NCBI GenBank assembly: GCA_964636385.1
Contig: CAZWSC010000099.1
Location: 1-9,926, forward strand
From: CAZWSC01 sp964636385
GTDB taxonomy: Bacteria > Eisenbacteria > RBG-16-71-46 > CAIMUX01
Direction of reading: 5' to 3'
Length of the DNA stretch: 9,926 nucleotides
The notes under the pieces are model-generated. The model had not been told where the DNA came from, made no database searches, and worked only from the letters and a program-made list of their open reading frames with translations. Below, in pieces: positions 1 to 7,532 of the stretch (position 1 is the stretch's first letter; every line of letters starts with the position of its first letter). The position numbers were made by a program, and so were the translations under genes.

Positions 1-3000
1 AACGCCCGTTTCCTGGTGCTGGACGAACTCCACACCTACCGCGGGCGGCAGGGAGCGGACGTGGCATTCCTGGTGCGGCGCGCGAGGAGCAGATTCGGCT
101 CCGAGGATCTGCTCTGCGTCGGCACATCCGCGACCCTGGCCGGCGGATCAACCGTGGCGGAGGGGCAGGCGGAGACGGCGCGGGTCGCATCGATGCTCTT
201 CGGCGCGAAGGTCGAGCCGCGGCAGGTGATCGGCGAGACGCTGCGTCGTGTGACACCTGAGCGGCCCGGAGATGACGCCGGGGTCATCGCAGAACTGCGC
301 GGCAGGCTGGCGCCGGGAGTGCAGCCTCCGCAGGATATCGACGCCTTCCTTGCCGATCCGCTCTCCTCATGGATTGAGTCAAGCCTGGGCGTGACGAGAG
401 AGGCGGAGTCCGGCCGCCTCGTCCGTTCCAGGCCGAGGCCGCTGCAGTCGGCCGACGGCCTGGCGGAGGAGCTGTCGGGCCTGACGGGGGTGGAGAAGGC
501 CAGGTGCGAGGAGGCGCTCAGGGAGCACCTGCTCGCCGGGTACCGCACCGCGCGGGACCCCAACACGGGGTATCCGCACTTCGCCTTCCGCCTCCACCAG
601 TTCGTCGGCAGGGGGGATCACGTCTATGCCAGCCTCGAGTCCGAAGACAGGCGCCACATCACGGTCGAGGGACAGGATGTCGTCCCGGGGCAGCGCGAGA
701 AGCTCCTTGTGCCGCTTGTCTTCTGCAGGGAATGCGGTCAGGAGTACTACTCGGTTGCCCGCACCGCGGGTGAAGAGGGAGTCCGTTATACACGCCGCGA
801 CCTGCGCGACATGCTTAGCCACGAGGAGGGCGAGGCAGGGTTCCTCTACGTCTCCGGATCGAACCCGTGGCCTGAGACGGGCGCGGAGGTGATGCGCCGC
901 CTGCCTGACGACTGGATCGACGATTCGGGGACGAAGATCAGGCCCGGACGCCGCGCGTGGATGCCCGGGGAAGTGCACGTCAGTCCCGGCGGCACGCAGT
1001 CGCCGGAAGGGCAGCGGATGTGGTTCTTCCCTGCTCCGTTCCGGTTCTGCCTCAGTTGCGGAGTCGCGTACGGCGTGCGCCAGAGGGACGACTTCGCGAA
1101 GCTGGGATCCCTTGGCACGGAGGGGCGCAGCAGCGCGGTCACGGTGCTCGGTGTTCACGCCGTCAGAGGCCTGCGCGACGAGCCGGGCCTGGAGGAGAGC
1201 GCGCGGAAGCTGCTCAGCTTCACCGACAACAGGCAGGATGCGTCCCTGCAGGCCGGCCACTTCAACGACTTCGTAGAGGTAGGCCTGCTGCGTGCAGCCC
1301 TCTTCAGCGCCGTGCAACAGGCCGGGGAGGAGGGGATACGGCACGAGGAGATCGTGTCCGAGGTGTATGACGCCCTCAGCCTTCCCGCACAGGCATTCGC
1401 GCAGAACCCGGATGCGAAGTTCGGCCCGCTGGAGCAGGCGCGAAGGGCGATGAAGACTGTGCTGGAGTACCGCCTCTACCGCGATCTGAAGCGGGGGTGG
1501 CGGATCACGATGCCGAACCTGGAGCAGTGCGGCCTCCTGCGGATCGGGTACGACTCGCTGCGGGAGATCGCATCCGACCTCTCCTTCTGGCAGGAGGCGG
1601 TGGACGGCGCCCTGCACGAGTCCCTGGCAGCGGCCGGAACCGGGACCAGGGAGCGGATCTCGAGGGTTCTCCTGGATCACCTCCGCCGTGAGCTTGCGAT
1701 CATGGTGGATGTCCTCGACGAGGACCGACAGGAGGCGCTCAAGAGGCAGAGCAGGCAGCACCTGAAGGACCCCTGGGCCCTGGATGAAGACGAGAGGCTC
1801 GAGATCTCCCGCATCGCCGTCCCCAGGGGGATTACACAGGAGGACGGCGCCCTGGTCCTCGGGATCTCCGGAAGGGGCGGTTTCGGGCAGTTCCTGCGCA
1901 GGCCCGATGTGCTGCCGGGCTGCACGACCCTCAAGGATGCCGAAGCGGTCATAGAGCAGCTGTTCGCCGTGCTGCACAGGGCTGGAGTGCTGGAGATGGT
2001 TGCCGCAGTGGACGGCGGCGGCAGGGGGCATGGCCGCGGATACGGCGGCCGCGGAGGTGGTCGCGGAGGCAGTCGGACCGGCCAGGGCTTCCGGCTGAAG
2101 GCCGCATCGATGGTCTGGAAGGCCGGGGATGGCAGGACCCCGTACTGGGACGAGATCCGCGTCCCCCGGCTCTCGTCGGGAGGATCGAGTCCCAACCCAT
2201 TCTTCGTCGAGCTGTACAAGAGGACTGCTGTACAAGCGGCCGGTCTCGAAGCGCGCGAGCACACGGCGCAGGTCCCCCAGGATGTCCGCAAGCGCAGGGA
2301 GGACGACTTCCGCGCAGGCAGCCTGCCCGTGCTCTTCTGCTCCCCGACGATGGAGCTGGGCGTGGACATAGCCGACCTCAACGTGGTCAACATGCGCAAC
2401 ATCCCGCCCACGCCCGCCAACTACGCGCAGCGCAGCGGCCGTGCGGGACGCGGAGGACAGCCGGCGCTGGTCTACTCCTACTGCCACACCTGCATACCGC
2501 ACGACCGCCACTTCTTCCGGCATCCGGGCCGCATGGTCGGCGGCGCGGTATCGACCCCCAGGCTGGACCTGTCGAACGAGGAGCTTGTCCGCTCGCACGT
2601 GCATGCCATCTGGCTCGCTGCGACAGGCAGGTCGCTGGGCAGATCGTTGACCGAGGTCCTGGATGTCGCCGGCAGCCCGCCCACCCTGCGGCTCCTGCCG
2701 GAACTGGAGGCGGATCTGCGGAAGGAGTCGGCGCGCAGGAAGGCCGGCGAAGAGGCTGTGAAGGTGCTGGAAGGGATCCGCGGGGAGCTGGAGCAGTCGG
2801 ACTGGTACAGCGAGGGCTGGCTGGACGAGGTGCTGAAGCAGGCGCCTGCCCGGTTCGACCAGGCCTGCGAGCGCTGGAGGGACCTGTACAGGGCGGCGCT
2901 ACACCAGCAGGAGACGCAGAACGCCATCGTCGTGGACCACTCGCGGCCCCACTGGGAGAAGGACCGTGCGCAGCGGCTGCGCAGCGATGCGGAGGAGCAG

Positions 3001-4668
3001 ATGAGGCTCCTCACATCGGTGGACAGCGCGATCAGCTCCGACTTCTACAGCTACCGCTACTTCGCGGGCGAGGGTTTCCTGCCCGGCTACAGCTTCCCGC
3101 GCCTTCCCCTGTCCGCATTCATACCCGGCCGCCGCGGACCGAGGGGGAACGGCGACTACATCTCGAGGCCCAGGTTCATGGCGATCACCGAGTTCGGCCC
3201 GCGTACGATCGTCTACCACGAGGGGAGCAGGTACCGCGTGCGGCGTGTGATCCTCCCCCCCGCTGGAGAGGGCCAGGACGAGGCAGCGACGACGACTGCC
3301 AAGGTCTGCGGCCTCTGCGGATACCTGCACCACGCGATCCCCGGCCCGCTGCCCGACCAGTGCGAGTCCTGCGGCGCGATGCTGGACCAGGCGCTCGCCG
3401 ATCTCTTCCGCCTGCAGAATGTGGTGACGGTGAGAGCACAGCAGATCACATCCGATGAGGAAGAGCGCACAAGGATGGGGTTCGAGATCCTGACCGCGAT
3501 CCGCCACTCCACGAGGGGCGGGCGCGTCCGGGTGGATCGTGCCGAGATCGGCGAGGGCGGCGCACTCGCTTCGGTCACATACGGGCAGGCGTCCACGATC
3601 TGGAGGATCAACCTGGGCTGGAAACGCCGCGCGAACCCGAACGAGTACGGCTTCCACCTGGACATGGAGCGGGGTACGTGGGCGAGGAACGAGCAGGAGG
3701 CCGAGGATACCGAGGAGGAACTGGGCCGCAGGGTCCGCCGCGTGATTCCGTTCGTCGAGGACCGCAAGAACACCCTCATCTTCGAGACCGGCCCGGAGTG
3801 GCGGGCAGGGGGGGAGGACGACCCGCAGTCGGCCGCATCAGATGCGCGCCACGGCGATGATGCCGTGCGCAGGGCGCCGGCCGCGGAGTTCATGGCATCG
3901 CTGCAGTCCGCGCTGCGCAGGGCGATCCAGATCGAGTACCAGCTCGAGGAGTCGGAGCTTGCGGCCGAGCCGCTACCCGGCCCGCAGCAGAGAACGAAGA
4001 TCCTCTTCTACGAGTCGGCGGAAGGCGGGGCCGGAGTACTGCGGCACATCCTGAAGGACAGGGATGCCGTGGGCCGCCTTGCGAGGCGGGCGCTGGAACT
4101 CTGCCACTACGACCCCGAGACCGGCGAGGACAGAAGGAAGGCGGACAGCGCGAAGGAGGAGTGCGAGAAGGCCTGCTACGACTGCCTCATGAGCTACTCC
4201 AACCAGCCCGACCACAGGCTCCTGGACCGTGCGCTGATCCGCGACTACCTCATCGTCCTGTCCGGCGGGAAGAGCAGGACAGCGCCTGCGATCGCGCCCA
4301 GGGCGGTACACCTGGAAGAGCTCCGCAGAATGTGTGATTCGGATCTCGAGCGGGAGTGGCTGGATCTGCTGGACGAACACGACCTGCATCTGCCGACGCA
4401 CGGCCAGAAGCTGATCGGGGAGTGCGGCACCCGGCCGGACTTCATGTACGAGAGGGAGTGCTACGCGATCTACATAGACGGCCCGCACCACAGCTTCCCC
4501 GAACGCGCGAAGCGGGACAGGGAGAAGACCTCCGCCCTGGAGGACCTGGGTTATACAGTGTTGCGTTTCGAGGTGAACGGCGACTGGCTTGCGCTGATCC
4601 GCAGGCACCCGAGCCTCTTCGGCACGTCGCGGGGAACGGAAGGGCCGGCAACGGAGGTGCGTGGATGA
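1..4668 (+). CDS. DISARM/Druantia-type giant SF2 helicase with DUF1998 (MZB) and C-terminal Vsr/DUF559-like nuclease domain, 5'-truncated by the window
   Basis: This is an ATP-dependent nucleic-acid helicase/translocase, probably cytoplasmic and part of a phage-defence complex. The frame is open to base 1; the DELH box (Walker B, visible residues 8-11) follows at once, so the Walker A lobe and true start lie upstream and the GTG at 16 is not the start. Visible residue numbering: SAT motif III 43-45; CxxC pairs at 242/245 and 350/353; motif IV FTDNRQDA 407-414; a long helical insertion ending in a Gly/Arg tract 672-696; motif V SPTMELGVDI about 781-790; motif VI QRSGRAGRGG 810-819; a zinc ribbon C1103/C1106/C1121/C1124; and DUF1998/MZB from about 1330, with YESAEGGAG and C1368, C1388, C1392, C1395. 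The last ~110 residues are nuclease-like. DISARM splits helicase (DrmA) and DUF1998 (DrmB) into two proteins; MrfA/YprA and Druantia DruE join them as here. Family placement is firm; the exact subfamily is not. It ends in an ATGA overlap with the SNF2 gene. Confidence 0.9.
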   Translation, partial: NARFLVLDELHTYRGRQGADVAFLVRRARSRFGSEDLLCVGTSATLAGGSTVAEGQAETARVASMLFGAKVEPRQVIGETLRRVTPERPGDDAGVIAELRGRLAPGVQPPQDIDAFLADPLSSWIESSLGVTREAESGRLVRSRPRPLQSADGLAEELSGLTGVEKARCEEALREHLLAGYRTARDPNTGYPHFAFRLHQFVGRGDHVYASLESEDRRHITVEGQDVVPGQREKLLVPLVFCRECGQEYYSVARTAGEEGVRYTRRDLRDMLSHEEGEAGFLYVSGSNPWPETGAEVMRRLPDDWIDDSGTKIRPGRRAWMPGEVHVSPGGTQSPEGQRMWFFPAPFRFCLSCGVAYGVRQRDDFAKLGSLGTEGRSSAVTVLGVHAVRGLRDEPGLEESARKLLSFTDNRQDASLQAGHFNDFVEVGLLRAALFSAVQQAGEEGIRHEEIVSEVYDALSLPAQAFAQNPDAKFGPLEQARRAMKTVLEYRLYRDLKRGWRITMPNLEQCGLLRIGYDSLREIASDLSFWQEAVDGALHESLAAAGTGTRERISRVLLDHLRRELAIMVDVLDEDRQEALKRQSRQHLKDPWALDEDERLEISRIAVPRGITQEDGALVLGISGRGGFGQFLRRPDVLPGCTTLKDAEAVIEQLFAVLHRAGVLEMVAAVDGGGRGHGRGYGGRGGGRGGSRTGQGFRLKAASMVWKAGDGRTPYWDEIRVPRLSSGGSSPNPFFVELYKRTAVQAAGLEAREHTAQVPQDVRKRREDDFRAGSLPVLFCSPTMELGVDIADLNVVNMRNIPPTPANYAQRSGRAGRGGQPALVYSYCHTCIPHDRHFFRHPGRMVGGAVSTPRLDLSNEELVRSHVHAIWLAATGRSLGRSLTEVLDVAGSPPTLRLLPELEADLRKESARRKAGEEAVKVLEGIRGELEQSDWYSEGWLDEVLKQAPARFDQACERWRDLYRAALHQQETQNAIVVDHSRPHWEKDRAQRLRSDAEEQMRLLTSVDSAISSDFYSYRYFAGEGFLPGYSFPRLPLSAFIPGRRGPRGNGDYISRPRFMAITEFGPRTIVYHEGSRYRVRRVILPPAGEGQDEAATTTAKVCGLCGYLHHAIPGPLPDQCESCGAMLDQALADLFRLQNVVTVRAQQITSDEEERTRMGFEILTAIRHSTRGGRVRVDRAEIGEGGALASVTYGQASTIWRINLGWKRRANPNEYGFHLDMERGTWARNEQEAEDTEEELGRRVRRVIPFVEDRKNTLIFETGPEWRAGGEDDPQSAASDARHGDDAVRRAPAAEFMASLQSALRRAIQIEYQLEESELAAEPLPGPQQRTKILFYESAEGGAGVLRHILKDRDAVGRLARRALELCHYDPETGEDRRKADSAKEECEKACYDCLMSYSNQPDHRLLDRALIRDYLIVLSGGKSRTAPAIAPRAVHLEELRRMCDSDLEREWLDLLDEHDLHLPTHGQKLIGECGTRPDFMYERECYAIYIDGPHHSFPERAKRDREKTSALEDLGYTVLRFEVNGDWLALIRRHPSLFGTSRGTEGPATEVRG
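2014..2088 (+). other. Gly/Arg-rich (RGG-like) tract inside the helicase
   Basis: A 25-residue stretch of the giant helicase (visible residues 672-696) contains 15 glycines and 5 arginines, including two RGG tripeptides plus RGH and RGY. It falls in the insertion between helicase motif IV (about residue 407) and motif V (about 783), just before the beta-strand-rich return into the second RecA lobe. Such tracts are flexible and in other proteins bind RNA or DNA through arginine contacts. Here that role is inference; it could equally be a plain flexible linker. The underlying DNA is a run of GGC/GGA/CGC codons, so the tract may vary in length between relatives. Confidence 0.7.
3307..3372 (+). 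other. Zinc-ribbon-like cysteine cluster in the giant helicase
   Basis: Two CxxC knuckles, C1103/C1106 and C1121/C1124 in visible numbering, are separated by 14 residues (C-x2-C-x14-C-x2-C). This spacing is usual for a structural zinc ribbon. It lies between the helicase lobes and the DUF1998 region. Zinc binding is inferred from the cysteine pattern only. Confidence 0.7.
3997..4236 (+). other. DUF1998/MZB-type zinc-binding domain of the giant helicase
   Basis: The segment starts with a hydrophobic strand and the YESAEGGAG motif (residues about 1337-1345) and carries four cysteines, C1368, C1388, C1392 and C1395, the last three as C-x3-C-x2-C followed by a tyrosine- and asparagine-containing helix start. 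This is the characteristic ending of DUF1998 proteins and of the MrfA zinc-binding domain, where the four cysteines hold one zinc ion. In DISARM the equivalent domain is the separate protein DrmB. Confidence 0.82.
4339..4635 (+). other. Vsr/DUF559-like endonuclease-fold domain at the C-terminus of the giant helicase
   Basis: After the MZB domain comes an ~100-residue module: an acidic helix (SDLEREW, residues 1447-1453), then RPDF with D1480, a strand ending in IDGPHH (D1493, H1496, H1497), a charged helix with D1506 and K1509, and a closing GYTVLRF strand with R1522. This order (PDF, strand, DG..H, charged helix, G-Y-V-x-R-F) is that of the very-short-patch-repair/DUF559 branch of the PD-(D/E)XK fold, where D1480 and D1493 would bind the metal and the histidine stands in for the usual lysine. 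Activity is inferred; the fold assignment is by motif only. Confidence 0.72.
4653..4657 (+). promoter_or_regulatory. Shine-Dalgarno for the SNF2 helicase gene
   Basis: GGAGG, followed by T, lies 7 bases before the ATG at 4665. It sits inside the last codons of the upstream gene and selects the ATG at 4665 over the much longer in-frame extension that reaches back to 4356. Confidence 0.85.
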
Positions 4669-7532
4669 GCGGCACTGCACAGACAGAGCGCAGGTTCGAG
4701 ATCGGCAGCCTTGTCCGCGCCCGCGGCCGCGAGTGGGTCGTGCTCCCCGAGTCGAAGGAGGACCTGCTGGTCCTGCGTCCCCTCGGCGGCACGGACGACG
4801 AGGTGACAGGGATCTACCTTCCGCTGGAGACAGTGGAGCCTGCGTCCTTCGACCTGCCGGACCCGGAGGAGATCGGAGACTTCCGTTCATGCCGCCTCCT
4901 GCGGGATGCGCTGCGGTTCAGCTCGCGGGCCGGGGCCGGGCCGTTCCGCTCGTTCGCGAGGATAGCGGTCGAGCCGAGGCCGTACCAGCTCGTGCCGCTG
5001 CTGCTGGGGCTGCGGCAGGATCCGATCCGGATGTTCATCGCCGACGACGTCGGGATCGGCAAGACGATCGAGGCGTGCCTGTTGGCAAGGGAGCTTCTGG
5101 ACCGCGGCGAGATCCGGAGGATGGCCGTGCTCTGTCCCCCGCATCTCGCGGAGCAGTGGCAGGCCGAGCTGCGGGAGAAGTTCCACATCCAGGCCGAGCT
5201 TGTCCTTCCCGGGACCGCGCGAAGGCTGGAGAAGCCGTGCGGGCCGAACCAGTCGCTGTTCGAGCGCTATCCGTTCGTGGTCGTCTCCCTCGACTTCATC
5301 AAGAGCGAGAGCAGAAGGCACGAGTTCGCCCGCGCATGCCCCGAGTTCGTGATCGTGGACGAGGCGCACACCTGCGCCTTCGGTTCTGCGGGCAGGGGCG
5401 GCAGGCAGCAGCGGCACGAGTTGCTGAAGGCGCTGGCGGCCGACGAGACGCGCCACCTGGTGCTTGTCAGCGCGGTGCCTCACAGCGGGAATGAAGAGGC
5501 GTTTCGTTCGCTCCTCTCCCTGCTGAAGCCGGAGCTGGGGGCGCTTCCCGAGGATATGTCCGGCAAGGAGCGTGCGGCGGAGAGGAGGCGGCTGGCGGAG
5601 CACTTCGTGCAGCGCAAGCGCGGGGACATCGCAAGGTACCTGGACACGGAGACGCCTTTCCCGGAGCGGGAGGAGGCGGAACGCAGCTATCAGCTCCACC
5701 CGGACTACAAGGAGTTCTTCGAGAAGGTGCTCGCGTACGCGAGGGAGCAGGTGCAGGACCGCTCGGGAACCGCGCGGCACCAGCGGATCAGGTGGTGGTC
5801 GGCCCTTGCGCTGATGCGTTCCCTGGCGTCGAGCCCGGCGGCGGCAGCAGCGACCCTGCGTACGAGGTCTTCGGCTGGAAAGGGGAAGACGGCCGAGGAG
5901 GTGGACGAGGAGGGGGCCGAGTCGGTGCTGGATGTCGGCGACCTGGAGGATCTGGACGGTGCGGACACCACGCCGGGTGCGGATCCGACGCCCGAGGACG
6001 AAGACGGCGATGCGCCGCGCAAGGCAGACCGCCGCCTGGCCGCCCTGGCGAGGGAGGCGGAGTCCCTCAGGGGCGCGAAGGATGCGAAGGCGCAGAGCGC
6101 CGCTGCGGTCGTGCAGGATCTGCTGAATGACGGCTTCCACCCGATCGTCTTCTGCAGGTTCATCCCGACGGCTGAGTACCTTGCCGAAGTGCTGAGAGAG
6201 AGGCTGCCGAAGGATGTGACCGTCGTGCCGGTCACGGGGCTGCTTCCACCCGCCGACCGCGAGGCGCGCGTTGCCGAACTGGGGGAATCGCATAAGAGGG
6301 TGCTGGTCTGCACCGACTGCCTCAGCGAGGGGATCAACCTGCAGGAGAGCTTCGACTCGGTTGTACACTACGACCTCTCCTGGAACCCCACGCGCCACGA
6401 GCAGAGGGCGGGGCGGGTCGACCGCTACGGGCAGGCGAGCGGCACGGTGCGCGTCCTTACCTACTTCGGCGTGGACAACGGGATCGACGGCGTCGTCCTG
6501 AAGGTGCTGATCCGCAAGCACCGCGAGATACGCAAGGTCCTGGGCGTCTCGGTCCCCGTGCCCGCGGGCAGCGCGGATGTGCTGAAGGCGCTCTCCGAGG
6601 GGCTGATGCTGTCGGGAGGCAGCCTGTCCGAGGAGTTCCTGCCCGGTCTCGGCTCCCCTGTCGCCGGCTTTCACAAGGAGTGGGACAAGGCCGCGGACAG
6701 GGAGAAACGGTCGCGCACGGTCTTCGCGCAGGACAGCATCCGCGTGGAGGAGGTGGCGCGCGAGCTGCGGGAGTCACGGGAGGCTACAGGCTCGGCGGAT
6801 GACGTGCAGAGGTTCACACTGGGGGCGCTGGGGGCATTGAAGGGCGTCGTCCGGTTGTACAACCAGATCCACGAGATCGACCTCAGGGATTCGCCCAGGG
6901 CGCTCAAGGATGCGCTGGGGCTTGCGGACACGAAGATCCGCTGCCGGTTCGAGCTTCCCGTGACGCCGGGTGTGCTGCACCTCGCGAGGACGCACCCGGT
7001 GACCGAGAACCTCTCGACATACGTCATGGACACAGCGCTCGACCCACAGCTCGAGGCGATCGCGGCGAGGGCGGGGGCGATCCGCACGCAGGCTGTGAAG
7101 ACGCGCACGACCCTGCTTCTGGTCCGCCTTCGGTACGACCTGACCACGCGGAGGGGGAGGGAGGGCCGCACGCAGCTTGCCGAGGAGTGCAGGCTCCTGG
7201 CGTTCGAGGGGGCGCCGGAGCAGGCGGCCTGGCTGGATTCCGCGCAGGCGGAGGCGCTGCTGGAGGCTGTGCCGTCGGGGAATGTCCTGCCCGACCAGGC
7301 GCGGGAGTTCGTGCGTCGCGTGGTGGACGGTTACGACTGCCTGAAGCCGCGCGTGGAGAAGGAGGCGCACTCGAGGGCGCAGGAGCTGCTGGAGGCGCAC
7401 AGGCGCGTGCGTGAGGCGGCGCGTCTTGCGGCTGTCTCCTACTCGGTCGAGCCCCAGCTTCCGGCGGATCTGCTGGGCGTCTACATCTTCCTGCCCGAGG
7501 GCGGGGCCGCAGCAGGGAGGACGGGGAGATGA
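4665..7532 (+). CDS. SNF2/HepA-family helicase (DrmD-like)
   Basis: A complete 955-residue superfamily-2 SNF2-type ATPase, expected to translocate on double-stranded DNA and to act with the adjacent helicase and methyltransferase. Motifs: Walker A DDVGIGKT 127-134; DEAH 232-235; motif III SAVPHSG from 269 (most relatives have a TATPH-like version); motif V TDCLSEGINLQ 550-560; motif VI HEQRAGRVDRYGQ 578-590. A strongly acidic, low-complexity linker (about 411-449) separates the lobes. The N-terminal ~110 residues form a small beta-rich region (GSLVRARGREWVVLPE) and the C-terminal ~350 residues are mostly helical with no motif I recognise. The start is the ATG in an ATGA overlap, backed by GGAGG at the right distance. 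The closest described relative by domain and context is DISARM DrmD; the Dpd-system helicase DpdE and RapA/HepA are alternatives. All ATPase residues look intact. Confidence 0.9.
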   Translation: MSGTAQTERRFEIGSLVRARGREWVVLPESKEDLLVLRPLGGTDDEVTGIYLPLETVEPASFDLPDPEEIGDFRSCRLLRDALRFSSRAGAGPFRSFARIAVEPRPYQLVPLLLGLRQDPIRMFIADDVGIGKTIEACLLARELLDRGEIRRMAVLCPPHLAEQWQAELREKFHIQAELVLPGTARRLEKPCGPNQSLFERYPFVVVSLDFIKSESRRHEFARACPEFVIVDEAHTCAFGSAGRGGRQQRHELLKALAADETRHLVLVSAVPHSGNEEAFRSLLSLLKPELGALPEDMSGKERAAERRRLAEHFVQRKRGDIARYLDTETPFPEREEAERSYQLHPDYKEFFEKVLAYAREQVQDRSGTARHQRIRWWSALALMRSLASSPAAAAATLRTRSSAGKGKTAEEVDEEGAESVLDVGDLEDLDGADTTPGADPTPEDEDGDAPRKADRRLAALAREAESLRGAKDAKAQSAAAVVQDLLNDGFHPIVFCRFIPTAEYLAEVLRERLPKDVTVVPVTGLLPPADREARVAELGESHKRVLVCTDCLSEGINLQESFDSVVHYDLSWNPTRHEQRAGRVDRYGQASGTVRVLTYFGVDNGIDGVVLKVLIRKHREIRKVLGVSVPVPAGSADVLKALSEGLMLSGGSLSEEFLPGLGSPVAGFHKEWDKAADREKRSRTVFAQDSIRVEEVARELRESREATGSADDVQRFTLGALGALKGVVRLYNQIHEIDLRDSPRALKDALGLADTKIRCRFELPVTPGVLHLARTHPVTENLSTYVMDTALDPQLEAIAARAGAIRTQAVKTRTTLLLVRLRYDLTTRRGREGRTQLAEECRLLAFEGAPEQAAWLDSAQAEALLEAVPSGNVLPDQAREFVRRVVDGYDCLKPRVEKEAHSRAQELLEAHRRVREAARLAAVSYSVEPQLPADLLGVYIFLPEGGAAAGRTGR
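5895..6011 (+). other. Acidic linker between the two SNF2 lobes
   Basis: Residues about 411-449 of the SNF2 protein are dominated by Asp and Glu with Gly, Ala, Thr and Pro, and are flanked by Lys/Arg-rich segments. It is probably a disordered, DNA-mimic-like or regulatory linker between the RecA lobes; that role is inference. Confidence 0.65.
7516..7520 (+). promoter_or_regulatory. Shine-Dalgarno for the methyltransferase gene
   Basis: GGAGG lies 8 bases upstream of the ATG at 7529, within the 3' end of the SNF2 gene. It supports the ATGA-overlap start and translational coupling. Confidence 0.82.

Noticed and set aside
16..18. GTG as start of the giant helicase
   Set aside because: The frame is open to base 1, and the DELH Walker B box follows two codons later. 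A functional helicase needs its Walker A lobe upstream, so the gene begins outside the window.
379..2604. A 741-codon open frame on the minus strand across the helicase gene
   Set aside because: High GC makes long antisense frames common. Its translation is Arg/Pro/His/Leu-rich without recognisable domains, whereas the plus frame has clear helicase motifs throughout.
3255..3814. Seven-base C run (3255-3261) and seven-base G run (3808-3814) as frameshift or phase-variation sites
   Set aside because: The reading frame is intact through both, and runs of this length are expected in sequence of this GC content.
4356..4664. A possible 103-residue N-terminal extension of the SNF2 protein
   Set aside because: It would overlap the nuclease domain of the upstream gene in another frame, and the ATG at 4665 has an ideal Shine-Dalgarno and the usual ATGA overlap.
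4887..6674. A 595-codon open frame on the minus strand across the SNF2 gene
   Set aside because: Same antisense shadow effect; no domain, composition biased to Arg, Leu and Gln, and the plus frame holds all SNF2 motifs.
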